Positions 26,231 through 35,200 of a stretch of DNA of 64,000 nucleotides are shown piece after piece. The stretch is from Salibacterium lacus. GTDB taxonomy: Bacteria; Bacillota; Bacilli; Bacillales; Marinococcaceae. The first letter of the stretch is position 1. Each line of letters starts with the position of its first letter. The translations under genes were made by a program, and so were the position numbers. Location of the stretch: positions 620,001-684,000 of the forward strand of contig NZ_JBHUML010000002.1 of assembly GCF_042684865.1 (NCBI RefSeq), read 5' to 3'. Under the pieces are notes generated by a model. That model saw nothing but the letters and a program-made list of their open reading frames with translations, searched no databases and had not been told where the DNA came from.

Positions 26231-26769
26231 TCCACCGCCTCTACTTCTTCCTTTGTTTCACACGCACTAACTTGGTCACGCAATTCTTTGTTCTTGGATA
26301 GAGCATCTTCCTTGTGCTCAAAAGCTTCTCTATAAACTTCCAACCATTCTTCCTTGGTGTGGGTTATATTTTCATCGTTCAATGTTCTCCATACAATTTC
26401 ATTTATATCGGAATCGCTGTCCAATTGATCTTTTTTTCCTTGCATATTAAGCTGGTCTTCCACTTCTAGTCTGTACTTTTTGCCGTTGCTTGCTTCAAAT
26501 TTATTTACAATCTCATCTTTACACTCAGAAGATAACTCGCTTATTTTTCTTTCTTTAAAAGGTTCCAGTGGCTTTTCCATAGGATCAATATCAACTATTT
26601 CTCCATCTTCAATAACTAATTCCATATAAGGAGCGTGTTCTTTTATTTTTTTTATTAATTCTTGGTTTTCTTCTTTTGTTTCATCAATTACATAATTGCC
26701 TTCATTGTACCAATCCGAATCAGGGAAAGTTGAATTAAGTTCAAAACTTTTGTTGCTTTTAATTATCAT
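26224..26769 (-). CDS. putative tail-fibre accessory/assembly protein
   Basis: 181 residues, acidic, AT-rich. It directly follows the fibre gene, where fibre chaperones usually sit, and the C-terminal part (residues ~85-181, RLEVEDQLNMQGKKDQL onward) resembles DUF4376-type fibre assembly proteins. The assignment rests mostly on position and shape. Confidence 0.5.
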   Translation of the reverse strand: MIIKSNKSFELNSTFPDSDWYNEGNYVIDETKEENQELIKKIKEHAPYMELVIEDGEIVDIDPMEKPLEPFKERKISELSSECKDEIVNKFEASNGKKYRLEVEDQLNMQGKKDQLDSDSDINEIVWRTLNDENITHTKEEWLEVYREAFEHKEDALSKNKELRDQVSACETKEEVEAVEW

Positions 26770-26789
26770 TGATTAAATTACCTCCTTCT

Positions 26790-27671
26790 TTAAACTATAG
26801 CGTAATAATAATAAACATCGCCATCGTTATTAGCATCTATATTTGCTGAAGATACTTCAAATCCGTTAGATGTAAGACTGATGTTATTCCCGTAAGTGTG
26901 ACCCCCACTAGCCTCGTGAACAAAAAACTCTCCTGCTCCATCAATCGCAACCCAACCCCAAGCGATACTAGTGTTTACAACATATAGCAACTTTGGTCGG
27001 AACCCTATCACTATTGATCGACCATCACTGCCATCCCCTGTATAACTGCCTGTTACATGTTCTATGATTTCTAAATCATCCGTTTTCTGCTTATCGCTTG
27101 GACTCATAAAACCTGAAACTTCTGATGTAGCTAATCCATGAACGCTTTCCCCTCTCGACCCTACGTGATTGTTGAACTCTGTTTTTGTTGCTTGTTCATC
27201 ATTCGTTACATTTTCAATTCCTATATCACTTTTAGATGTAGAAATCTCTCCATCTGAAACACTTATTCCGTCACCAATTTGTACGTGACCTTTACTGTCC
27301 TTTGTCGCATCATCGGAAATATGCGCATTAAATTCCGTCTTCGTCGCCTGCTGATCGTTGGTTACATTCGCAAGCCCGACGTCCTCTTTGTCTAGCGTCA
27401 CCGCGCCCGTCTGTCCGTTTACCGAGTCAACCGGCGGCAACTCGCCTACATTGACCCACGCCGCGCCGTCGTACCGTTTCAGCACGTAGGGCGCGCTCGT
27501 CGTATCCAGCCACAAGTCGTCCGCAACAGGCGACGCCGGCGCTGTCGTTCCTTGCGCGATGTCCTTTTGCGCCGAACCATCGACCGCCTCCGCCAGTGCG
27601 TTCATATCTCTCGGCACATCAGCCGTCATATTGTCCGTTATTTCCGGCAAATTTAGCTTATCTGTCGCCAT
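26790..27671 (-). CDS. tail fibre / receptor-binding protein
   Basis: 293 residues. The N-terminus (MATDKLNLPEITDNM) is the virion-attaching type. Two copies of a repeat VTND(Q/E)QATKTEFN lie near residues 104 and 155. The C-terminal ~120 residues are glycine- and aromatic-rich (GWVAIDGAGEFFVHEASGG). Codon use changes from CG-rich in the first ~125 codons to AT-rich after that, so the receptor-binding end appears to have been exchanged. Confidence 0.8.
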   Translation of the reverse strand: MATDKLNLPEITDNMTADVPRDMNALAEAVDGSAQKDIAQGTTAPASPVADDLWLDTTSAPYVLKRYDGAAWVNVGELPPVDSVNGQTGAVTLDKEDVGLANVTNDQQATKTEFNAHISDDATKDSKGHVQIGDGISVSDGEISTSKSDIGIENVTNDEQATKTEFNNHVGSRGESVHGLATSEVSGFMSPSDKQKTDDLEIIEHVTGSYTGDGSDGRSIVIGFRPKLLYVVNTSIAWGWVAIDGAGEFFVHEASGGHTYGNNISLTSNGFEVSSANIDANNDGDVYYYYAIV

Positions 27672-27692
27672 TCATCCGCCTCCTTCGTTCAT

Positions 27693-28268
27693 TCATTCGT
27701 ACTTGTACGCTTTCAATTCCTCGTAAGTAAGCCCGAGCGCGGCCACATCCGCGTAGGTTCCGCCTTCGCTCGCCAACTCGCTGTATAAGAGATACGTAAA
27801 CTCGAAATTGACCGTCAAATGCGCCGGCACGATATTCCGAAGAGCCTGTTTCGTATCTTCGAGGTTCGGCGGAACGCCACGCGTGCTGATAAACGTAACG
27901 ACGATATTATAGTTGGCATACTCTTCGGTTACTTCGACTTCCCCGCCGTCATACGATTCGGCAACCTCGCGCACAAACGCTTTCGTCACCGTTCCCTGTC
28001 CGCGCTTCTGCGACCGGATAACGCTGCGGCGCTCGTTCAGCGGCTTGTCTTCGTCCGTTCGAATGCCGAAAATATCCTCCCAGTACGCAAGCCCCCACGT
28101 TGCTGTCTCGAGATAAAATTGCGCAAGAACGTCGCGGATTTCATCGAAAGCTCCGTCAAACGCGCCGGCCTCAGCGCCGATGATCTCTTGGACAGCCGTA
28201 AATTCTTCGTAATACTCCGGCATGTACCGACGTATGGATTCGTTGATATCGCGGTTACGTAACGTCAT
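27693..28268 (-). CDS. XkdU/YmfQ-like baseplate protein
   Basis: 191 residues of the YmfQ (DUF2313) type: MPEYYEEFTAVQEIIGAEAG, then WEDIFGIRTDEDKPLNERRSVI. These proteins link the baseplate J-type wedge to the fibre. It overlaps the baseplate J gene by 14 bases and precedes the fibre gene, as in PBSX. Confidence 0.82.
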   Translation of the reverse strand: MTLRNRDINESIRRYMPEYYEEFTAVQEIIGAEAGAFDGAFDEIRDVLAQFYLETATWGLAYWEDIFGIRTDEDKPLNERRSVIRSQKRGQGTVTKAFVREVAESYDGGEVEVTEEYANYNIVVTFISTRGVPPNLEDTKQALRNIVPAHLTVNFEFTYLLYSELASEGGTYADVAALGLTYEELKAYKYE

Positions 28269-29340
28269 TGAACGTCACCGTCCCGATGATGGCGACTTCT
28301 TCGTCCGCCATTTCGATGTTTGATGTGCCGCCGTTCATCGTGAGGTTGTCGTAGTCGATAATGTCCGGCACATCGAGCAGCAGGGACGCTATTTGCGTGT
28401 ACCGTACGATCGGGTCTTCGAACGCCAGTCCTTCGAGGTATTCCGTCAGCGCCTCTTCGTAGTCCGCGGTAACGCCGCTGATCGTCGCACCACTCGCAAG
28501 CTGTACGTCCGCTGTTACGTCAATAGCGACCTCTGTCGCGGCAACCGTCGTTACGTCGGCGCCAATTGGCCGTTCTTCTTCGATGTGTGTCGATACCTCG
28601 TCGACAATGGCGCTGTCCGGAGCTGTACCGCCTTCACCGAGCAGGACGACCTTTACCGTGCCGGCTCCGTTCCATACCGGAAACACTTTCGCATCTGTTA
28701 CGCCGGATATTTCGCGCGCCCACGATCGGTAGTCCGCCGCATTGCCGGATGTTCCCGGATTTCGCGCTCGATTATAGTACCGCTCCAATAGTGATTCGTC
28801 CGACTCTTCATCCGCTCCTCCTTCGAAGGCTTCATCGTTTGTGACCGACAGAACATCGGACAAATCCCCGCGTACAAGCGTAAGCTCACCCGCCGCAACG
28901 TTTCCCTCGGCGCCGGCTTCCTCCGCTTCCGCGGCGACTGTGACCGAACCTCCGCCGGCCGGAATCGAAGCGTCCGCCGTTGTTACCGCATATATCGGGT
29001 CATCATCGTCTGTGCTGACGCGCGTGCCTGACGGGATATTCTCGGCGTCGTCGCCGGAAAACGTCACCTCGCCGGCTGCTTTCGTCGCCGGATTCGGTTC
29101 GACGCCGAGTTCCGCCGCCCGTAATTCGAGGTATTCGCGCGGTGTATTTTCGTTAGCGAATCCGTACGTCAGCACCTGGTCGAGCGCGATATACGCCTTC
29201 GCCAACTCGATCGATGCCGGCGAAAGCATATCGTGTACGTGCGACGACTCCCGTTTGTCGAATTCGTCAGATATGTCGTTTTTCATCCGGTCGAGTATCG
29301 CTTGCTGTGTTTCGCTCGCATATCGTTCTTCTATCGCCAT
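28255..29340 (-). CDS. baseplate J-like protein (XkdT)
   Basis: 361 residues of the Baseplate_J family. It shows the N-terminal ILDRMKNDISDEFDKRESS helix, a beta domain with ENIPSGTRVSTDD, and ERYYNRARNPGTSGNAADYRSWA in the middle. It forms baseplate wedges in contractile-tailed phages. It abuts the DUF2634 gene upstream (ATGA-type junction). Confidence 0.88.
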   Translation of the reverse strand: MAIEERYASETQQAILDRMKNDISDEFDKRESSHVHDMLSPASIELAKAYIALDQVLTYGFANENTPREYLELRAAELGVEPNPATKAAGEVTFSGDDAENIPSGTRVSTDDDDPIYAVTTADASIPAGGGSVTVAAEAEEAGAEGNVAAGELTLVRGDLSDVLSVTNDEAFEGGADEESDESLLERYYNRARNPGTSGNAADYRSWAREISGVTDAKVFPVWNGAGTVKVVLLGEGGTAPDSAIVDEVSTHIEEERPIGADVTTVAATEVAIDVTADVQLASGATISGVTADYEEALTEYLEGLAFEDPIVRYTQIASLLLDVPDIIDYDNLTMNGGTSNIEMADEEVAIIGTVTFNDVT

Positions 29341-29780
29341 TAGTTCGCCATTACCTCCTCTCGATCGAAGCCAACGCGGAAGTCGTCGACGGTGATAACG
29401 TCAAAGCTGACGAAAACAGCGTCCTTGTCGCGTGTGACTTCGAAGTTTGTTACGTCGGCTATCCGGTCATCGACGACAAGCGCCTCGCGAACCAACCGAG
29501 GTATTTCTTCGTTTTTCAGATTATCGGTGACGTTTGCGCCAATCAGCGTTTCTAACTCCGACCCATACGCCGCCGAATATATCGCATACCGAAACCTCTC
29601 CGTCATCAGCGTTTTACGGACGTATTGGCGTATGGCACGTTCGCCATCGATGTACCGACCGATTTCGCCTGTTTCGAAGTCGAGCCGCCATGTTTTCGAC
29701 GGCTGGCGGGTTTCGTTTCCGCTGACTCGCCGGAATCGGTCGTCGTTATTTTCGGTGTTTAGTGCGTCCAATGGCGCCAT
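29340..29780 (-). CDS. XkdS-like baseplate protein (DUF2634)
   Basis: 146 residues with the family stretch TWRLDFETGEIGRYIDG and QYVRKTLMTERF, as in XkdS and gp25-like baseplate proteins. Stop and start codons of the two neighbours touch it on both sides. Confidence 0.82.
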   Translation of the reverse strand: MAPLDALNTENNDDRFRRVSGNETRQPSKTWRLDFETGEIGRYIDGERAIRQYVRKTLMTERFRYAIYSAAYGSELETLIGANVTDNLKNEEIPRLVREALVVDDRIADVTNFEVTRDKDAVFVSFDVITVDDFRVGFDREEVMAN

Positions 29781-30235
29781 TATTCGCCGCCTCCTTCCGG
29801 TGCTTCGCCCGGCATATCGATGACGTAAAATTCCTTATCAGCCGCCGATATTTCGTGTATCGCGACAATCACCTTCGCGTCAACTTCGAGAGGGCTTGGC
29901 AGCGTTACCGTTGCATTTCCGCTGATAGCGTGTGTATGACTGCCGTTCGTCGACGTGCTGCCGCCGCTGTCGCCGGAGTGACTGTGACTGCCGGCTGACT
30001 CCGTTGAAATATCGGTGATGTGCGCGGTGATGACGCGTTCCCGCAGGCTTCGCGCGACAATGATGTCGTCTTCTTCGAGGTCGAACGATTCGCCCGCCAG
30101 CCGGATGACGAGAGGGTCGATAGAAACAACGCGAGCGAGCGCAAAAGTGACGTCCTTATTATAGCCGGTTGACCGGATTTGGTCGAGTAGTTGCGATGTG
30201 CCGCTGCCTTCCGTTCGTTGCGCGTTGACGCTCAT
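29780..30235 (-). CDS. XkdR-like baseplate protein (DUF2577)
   Basis: 151 residues with a basic N-terminus, FALARVVSIDPLVIRLAG, then a Gly/Ser/His-rich loop (SHSHSGDSGGSTSTNGSHTH) typical of DUF2577 proteins. It is in the usual place between the XkdQ-like and XkdS-like genes. Confidence 0.8.
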   Translation of the reverse strand: MSVNAQRTEGSGTSQLLDQIRSTGYNKDVTFALARVVSIDPLVIRLAGESFDLEEDDIIVARSLRERVITAHITDISTESAGSHSHSGDSGGSTSTNGSHTHAISGNATVTLPSPLEVDAKVIVAIHEISAADKEFYVIDMPGEAPEGGGE

Positions 30236-31284
30236 TAGGCCGTCCCTCCTTCGTTTGGCGCTTCGTATTCCAGCGTTGGTAATTCCGGCGTGGCCGCAAT
30301 CGTCAGATCGACCGTATGCTTGCCGTTCGGGTCGAATGAATGTTTATCGGCTGTGACGAAATAGCCGCCGGTGATTCTCGTCATAGGCTCGCGGACATAA
30401 ACGGCAGTTCCGGCAACCATGTCCGGGTGGCCTAGCGCCGTGACGTCCGCTTCGTCCTCGATCGTGCCGAGGTCGGCGAGCAATTGGTCGGCCGTTTGCG
30501 TGTTGCCGGTTGAGTTGTCCGACTTCTTTTCGACGTGCTGCATGAGGCCATACTGGTCGATGAGGGCGTCATTTTTAACGACCTTTAGTTGGAACCCTTC
30601 GTCGTTGATTATCTTGACTTGGTTGCGCATCTCTTCGATCGACCGGTTGTTTGACGCGCTCGTCAGGTTCTTTTCGACCTCGACGACTCGTTCCGTTAAC
30701 TCCGATTTTCTTTGACGCAAAACAAGCTCGCCGTTTACGTTGCGGACAGAGTACCGCACGCCCATTTCCTTTTCGGTTTCCGTGATTGCCGTCTTAATCA
30801 TGTCCCACAGCGACGTTTCCTTCGTAAAATACAGCTTCGGAATCACGTAGCCGGTGTCTTCGATGACGCCGTAAGGTATCGCGAAGTCATCGCAAAGCCG
30901 CTTGACGATGTCGGACGCTCGCCGCTTCTTAAATTTCCGGCTGTCCGCGTTCTTCGTCAGGTAGATGTTCGTGTCAAACGCGGTAAACGAATGACTGCCG
31001 GCGACGTCGATGTCGTCCGAAAATACAACGCCGCGGAACCGTTCTTCGTCGCCGACATAAAACCGCACCTCGCCACCAATGCGGATGAATATCGTTCGCG
31101 TTCGCATGTCGCGTGTGTTCGACAGGTTAACTTCGAGCGACCGTCGCGGCTTCTTAACGTCGCCCGCCCACGTAACACCGGTCACAATCGGCGTAATGTC
31201 CTGCGTGTCCTCGCCGTTGTCGTGAACCACGCGAAAAGAGACGTTGCCGACGCCGTATGCGCCGCCGAAACTTCCTTCCGCCAT
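30235..31284 (-). CDS. XkdQ-like baseplate hub protein
   Basis: 349 residues resembling the gpD/gp27-type hub family of PBSX (XkdQ): an N-terminal beta barrel (VTGVTWAGDVKKPRRSLEVNL) and a C-terminal HPDMVAGTAVYVREP stretch. It forms the central hub under the tail tube. Confidence 0.83.
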   Translation of the reverse strand: MAEGSFGGAYGVGNVSFRVVHDNGEDTQDITPIVTGVTWAGDVKKPRRSLEVNLSNTRDMRTRTIFIRIGGEVRFYVGDEERFRGVVFSDDIDVAGSHSFTAFDTNIYLTKNADSRKFKKRRASDIVKRLCDDFAIPYGVIEDTGYVIPKLYFTKETSLWDMIKTAITETEKEMGVRYSVRNVNGELVLRQRKSELTERVVEVEKNLTSASNNRSIEEMRNQVKIINDEGFQLKVVKNDALIDQYGLMQHVEKKSDNSTGNTQTADQLLADLGTIEDEADVTALGHPDMVAGTAVYVREPMTRITGGYFVTADKHSFDPNGKHTVDLTIAATPELPTLEYEAPNEGGTA

Positions 31285-31988
31285 TACGAATCACCGCCGT
31301 TTCCGCTGATTTCCAGCGTCATGCCGGGCGAAAGGGCGTCCGGGTCTTTGCCGATGACGTCCTCATTTTCCGCGTAAATATCACGCCACCTGCCGCCGTC
31401 GCCGTAGATGTCGTTCGCGATGTCCCACAGCGTATCGCCGCTCTTTACGTCGTAAGTGTTCGGCTGTTGACGCGGGTCCTCCCGGTCGGACTCCGACGTC
31501 GTCGAGACGGACGATGTTCCGGTTTCGGGCGCGGGCTGCTCGTCCTGCCGAACGGAGTTGAACGAAATAAATCGGTACTGCTTGAACGACATTTCGTAAT
31601 AGATGTCGCCGGGGTTGCCGGCCCGTTCCGGCTCAATCGGAAAATCCCGCAGCGTAACCGCAAGATTGACGCCGGCGCCCGTGATTGTCAGACGGATCGG
31701 CCGGCGGGTATCGCGCCAACGCTCGATTGTGTCGACGCATTCTCGTGGCGACGGGAAGTTTTCGTATTCGCAAAAGGACGGATTGTAGTCGCGCGGAAAA
31801 AACGAAGAAAACGAGACTTCTCGCAAGCCTCGTTCGCCGATGATCGTGTATTCGCCAATGCGCGTCACCTCTACGTCTTCGTAACCGAAGGGCGACGTAA
31901 CTTCGATAGTTTCTGGATTGACCGGCAGGCGGAGTTTTTCTTCGCTATTGTTGTACGAGAGCCAAAATTCGATCGGATTATTCGCCAT
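31284..31988 (-). CDS. XkdP-like LysM-containing tail protein
   Basis: 234 residues. The N-terminal part (EFWLSYNNSEEKLRLPVNP) is the XkdP type. The last ~60 residues are a LysM domain (YDVKSGDTLWDIANDIYGDG ... LSPGMTLEI) that may bind peptidoglycan while the tail penetrates. Confidence 0.88.
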   Translation of the reverse strand: MANNPIEFWLSYNNSEEKLRLPVNPETIEVTSPFGYEDVEVTRIGEYTIIGERGLREVSFSSFFPRDYNPSFCEYENFPSPRECVDTIERWRDTRRPIRLTITGAGVNLAVTLRDFPIEPERAGNPGDIYYEMSFKQYRFISFNSVRQDEQPAPETGTSSVSTTSESDREDPRQQPNTYDVKSGDTLWDIANDIYGDGGRWRDIYAENEDVIGKDPDALSPGMTLEISGNGGDS

Positions 31989-31991
31989 GCG

Positions 31992-34094
31992 TTACGCGCC
32001 TCCTTCCTCTGCTGTCCGTAGTTCGCGCGCAAGGGATTTCGTGATCTTGTCGATGTCGGCTTCTTCGCGGACGTAAAACGTATTGCCGCTGACATTTACG
32101 TTGCCTGTTCCGCTTGTCGAACCTCCGCCTGCTGTCGTGTTACCTCGGTAAGAGGCGGCTGTTCCGCCGCTTCCGCCGAATGTCGTGCCGCCCGGGCGGC
32201 CGGTATTTCTGCGGTAAGATACGTCGTCCATACCGCCGATTGCGCCGCCGTCGCCACGGAGTACCTTCGCCTCCTGTCGTGGCACGACCATTTCGCCTTT
32301 GTGCAGGCGCGCGTGGAATCCGTTGTACGGGACGTTCGTCATGCCGTGCCAGCCGGGTGTTCCGCTGTCGCCGCCGCCCGTCACCGCGTTCCATGCGCCT
32401 TGAACCATGCCGCTGCCTGGAATATTAACTTCCGGCATCGAGAAGTTCGATAACATGTCGGTAAACGACTTCCACGCGCCCTTTACGTCGCTGATAAAGC
32501 CGAGCAGCGGATCGAAGAAGTTGCTGACCTTTTGACCGGCCGTCTTTAACGCGTCGGAGATCGACTGTTTGACGTTGTTCCATATTTCTTTCGTTTTCGA
32601 CCATATTTTTTCGAATTGGTTTCGAATTTGTTTTTTCATTGTGAGGATTTTAAACCTCACCCTCGTGACGGCGTTCGAAACGGACTCTTTTACGTTTTGC
32701 CATATTTCTTTCGTTTTCGACCATATTTTCGAAAAAGCCGATTTTATACCCGACCATAACCGTTTTACCGCTTTCCGGCCCTCATCCCAGTTATTCCAGA
32801 GGTAAATCCCGGCCATGACAAGCCCGGAAATCAGCGTAATAATCGCGCCTATCGGGTTCATACGCATAGCCAAATTGACGAAAAGCATCGCGCCCCGTAC
32901 GGCCATTAGTACCGTTCGAAGTGTGCGGAAAATAGCTATTCCAGCGGAAACTATTGTCACGATGGTTCCGATTATTTTTATCCCGGCAATGGCGCCAATC
33001 AACGTCATAATGGCGGTCTTAACCATGCCGAGGTTGTCTTTCAGGAATGTGCCGGCATCGGCCAGCATATCGAGGCCCTGTTTCGCCGTGTCCGACGTGT
33101 TCAGCCATTTTCCGAAGTCCGTAATAATCTGTAGAACAGCCGATGACAACGGGGCCAGCGCGCCCATTAGATCGCGCACGAATCCGACAATATTTCCGAT
33201 GGCGTCCAGCAGCGTCGGGCCGTTTTTGCGGGCGTACTCGACAAACCGCTGGAAGCCGTCTGATTCCGACAGCCCCGCCGCCCAACTTCGGAACTTTCCG
33301 GTAAGGTTTTCGAGGCCGTTTCCGACGTCGGTCGATACCGGCGCGAAGGCTTTCAGGATTTCCATGAAGCCGACGAACAAGTCGCCCGCCACCGTCAGTA
33401 TCGTATTCAGGCCCTGCGATACAGTGCCGTTCAGGTAGTCGAAGAATGACTGCACCTGATCGGTTTGGAACGATCGGTTAACTCTCGCCAAAAAGTCGCC
33501 AAGTATACGGCCTGTTTCGGAAATGGACGGTTTTAACGCCTCCATCGTGTTCCGGATTAAGTCGAGGCCCTCGCGGAACACGCGGAATACCGGCTGCTCA
33601 AATCCGGACACAAAATCGTCCCACCACGATTTAAATTCCGTCAGGCTTTTTATCGCGCCTCTTTGTGCGCCGCTAACGCCTTCGAGCGCCTGCTGCAATT
33701 CCGCCTGCGCGTCGGCACGGGCGGACGCTGACGAGGCGTTGTTGATTTCGTCCTGCAAATCCGAAATTTCTTCCTGCTTTTCGATGACATTTCCGATCGC
33801 GCTCGTAGCCACCGCGCCAAAGCCGACAGCGCCGGCACCGGCCGCAGAAAACGACGACGCAAGACCGAAAAGGGAGACGGTAGCAGGTCCGACGGTTGCC
33901 GGTATGCCCGCTAGTACGCCGGAAACTATCGTTCCGACACGCCTAACGCGAGCCATAGCCTCCGCGGTAAATCCGAGCGTGTCGTTGAATTTCTGCATAC
34001 TGCGGTTGACATCACGAGCGTTTTTCGATACGTTCCGTAGTTTTCCGGACATGCTGTCGCGCAGGCGGAGGTGGGCGGTTAAATCATAAGCCAT
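31992..34094 (-). CDS. tail tape measure protein
   Basis: 700 residues, long and mainly helical, with Ala/Gly-rich membrane-like stretches (~365-430) and phage-typical W-containing repeats (KIWSKTKEIWNNVKQSISD appears twice in related forms, ~470-535). The C-terminal third is Gly/Thr-rich. It sets tail length. It follows the frameshifted chaperone pair, as in nearly all long-tailed phages. Confidence 0.9.
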   Translation of the reverse strand: MAYDLTAHLRLRDSMSGKLRNVSKNARDVNRSMQKFNDTLGFTAEAMARVRRVGTIVSGVLAGIPATVGPATVSLFGLASSFSAAGAGAVGFGAVATSAIGNVIEKQEEISDLQDEINNASSASARADAQAELQQALEGVSGAQRGAIKSLTEFKSWWDDFVSGFEQPVFRVFREGLDLIRNTMEALKPSISETGRILGDFLARVNRSFQTDQVQSFFDYLNGTVSQGLNTILTVAGDLFVGFMEILKAFAPVSTDVGNGLENLTGKFRSWAAGLSESDGFQRFVEYARKNGPTLLDAIGNIVGFVRDLMGALAPLSSAVLQIITDFGKWLNTSDTAKQGLDMLADAGTFLKDNLGMVKTAIMTLIGAIAGIKIIGTIVTIVSAGIAIFRTLRTVLMAVRGAMLFVNLAMRMNPIGAIITLISGLVMAGIYLWNNWDEGRKAVKRLWSGIKSAFSKIWSKTKEIWQNVKESVSNAVTRVRFKILTMKKQIRNQFEKIWSKTKEIWNNVKQSISDALKTAGQKVSNFFDPLLGFISDVKGAWKSFTDMLSNFSMPEVNIPGSGMVQGAWNAVTGGGDSGTPGWHGMTNVPYNGFHARLHKGEMVVPRQEAKVLRGDGGAIGGMDDVSYRRNTGRPGGTTFGGSGGTAASYRGNTTAGGGSTSGTGNVNVSGNTFYVREEADIDKITKSLARELRTAEEGGA

Positions 34095-34097
34095 ACG

Positions 34098-34678
34098 TTA
34101 GTTCCCCTCCTTTCTTCTTTCTTCTTCCTCGTCTTCCAACTGCACCATCATGGACGCGAACATCACTTTTTGCTCGTTGTTTTCGAGCCTTGTTACGTGG
34201 TGAGGCGGTATATGGTGGCGTTGGAAGATGGCGTGTAAAAGGAAAGGGACGCCACCTCCCCTTATCCGTTTTTTATTTCATCGACCTCTTCCTCGTACGA
34301 CTCGCCAGTCATGTTGATGCCGGATAGTTCGAGAATTTCCTTGATGAGATGCTGAAATTCACCGGGCTTTAGCGCAGCACGTACAGCCTCGTCTGCCGAG
34401 GTTGCGCCGAACGCTTCAAGCACTTGCTTATCGGCAAATTGCGGGTCTTTACAGCCGCGCACAATAGTCAGGGCGTTCGCTTTTTGCTCGTCGTACTCCG
34501 TTCGTTGGTTCGACCCTTTTCCGATTTTTCGCGTTGATTCATCGGTGATTTCGTCAACCTCTGCGTTAGTCAACGATTTGACCGTGAAGTTTGTTCCGAT
34601 ACCTTCGATGTATACCTGCTTTTCCGTATTAATCTCGCGCGAAAGCAGCGCGTCCAAGGCGTTACTCATGCCGATCAC
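34098..34678 (-). CDS. tail assembly chaperone, -1 frameshift extended form
   Basis: The first 137 codons are shared with the short chaperone (34678 to 34268). A -1 slip at A AAA AAC (34274-34268) re-reads the C at 34268 and continues for 56 more codons to the TAA at 34100-34098. The extension holds LHAIFQRHHIPPHHVTRL and a charged tail. This downstream frame has no start codon of its own before the conserved part, so the shift is the only plausible way to make it. This is the Firmicute counterpart of lambda gpG-gpGT. Confidence 0.82.
34262..34678 (-). CDS. XkdN-like tail assembly chaperone, short form
   Basis: 138 residues, acidic. It has ALLSREINTEKQVYIEG at the N-terminus and ends a few codons after the slip site. 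Chaperones of this type coat the tape measure protein before tube polymerisation. It lies between the tube and tape measure genes. Confidence 0.85.
   Translation of the reverse strand: MIGMSNALDALLSREINTEKQVYIEGIGTNFTVKSLTNAEVDEITDESTRKIGKGSNQRTEYDEQKANALTIVRGCKDPQFADKQVLEAFGATSADEAVRAALKPGEFQHLIKEILELSGINMTGESYEEEVDEIKNG
34268..34274 (-). other. programmed -1 ribosomal frameshift site A AAA AAC
   Basis: The heptamer fits X XXY YYZ in the chaperone's zero frame (ATA AAA AAC), five codons from its end. After slippage the reading continues through the 171-base overlap and extension. Confidence 0.8.
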
Positions 34679-34727
34679 TCCTCATTTTTAGTAAGTAATG
34701 GCGGGGTTTCGACGCCCCGCCTCGCCA

Positions 34728-35171
34728 TTAATTGTCGATAGACTGTACGAGTTCTTCATCTGTGAAGGTGAACGAAAACTCCTGCGTCATAAGCGACCCG
34801 TTTTCGGACGAAACCGACGGCAATGTGCTGAATTGCACGCCTTTATAACGCCATCTTTCCGTGCCGCCATTGTCCGGGTCCTCGATTTTGACGTTTAGCT
34901 CCGTCACAAACGCCGGTCCGGTATTGTTAAATCCGCTGCGTATCAGATTGATAAACCGCGTGCTTACCTTGTTCAGCGTCAATGTGCCTGTCCGGTCGAT
35001 TGTCGTTATTTTCTTGCCGAGTCCTTTCGTTCCTGCACGTGAAACGTCCTCGACACTTCCTTCCGCGGTCGCTTCGAATGCCGTCGATTCCGCGAGCCAA
35101 TTACCGTTCTCGTCGTAGACGAACACCCAATTGCCGTTGACTACGCGGGTTGGATCGATAGGTTGCGCCAT
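34728..35171 (-). CDS. tail tube protein (XkdM-like)
   Basis: 147 residues, beta-rich, beginning MAQPIDPTRVVNGNWVFVYD with VSRAGTKGLGKKITTIDRTG in the middle, matching XkdM core-tail (DUF2001) proteins. It follows the sheath gene, the fixed order for contractile tails. Confidence 0.87.
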   Translation of the reverse strand: MAQPIDPTRVVNGNWVFVYDENGNWLAESTAFEATAEGSVEDVSRAGTKGLGKKITTIDRTGTLTLNKVSTRFINLIRSGFNNTGPAFVTELNVKIEDPDNGGTERWRYKGVQFSTLPSVSSENGSLMTQEFSFTFTDEELVQSIDN

Positions 35172-35200
35172 GTTATCCGTCTCCTTTCGTTTTTATTGCG

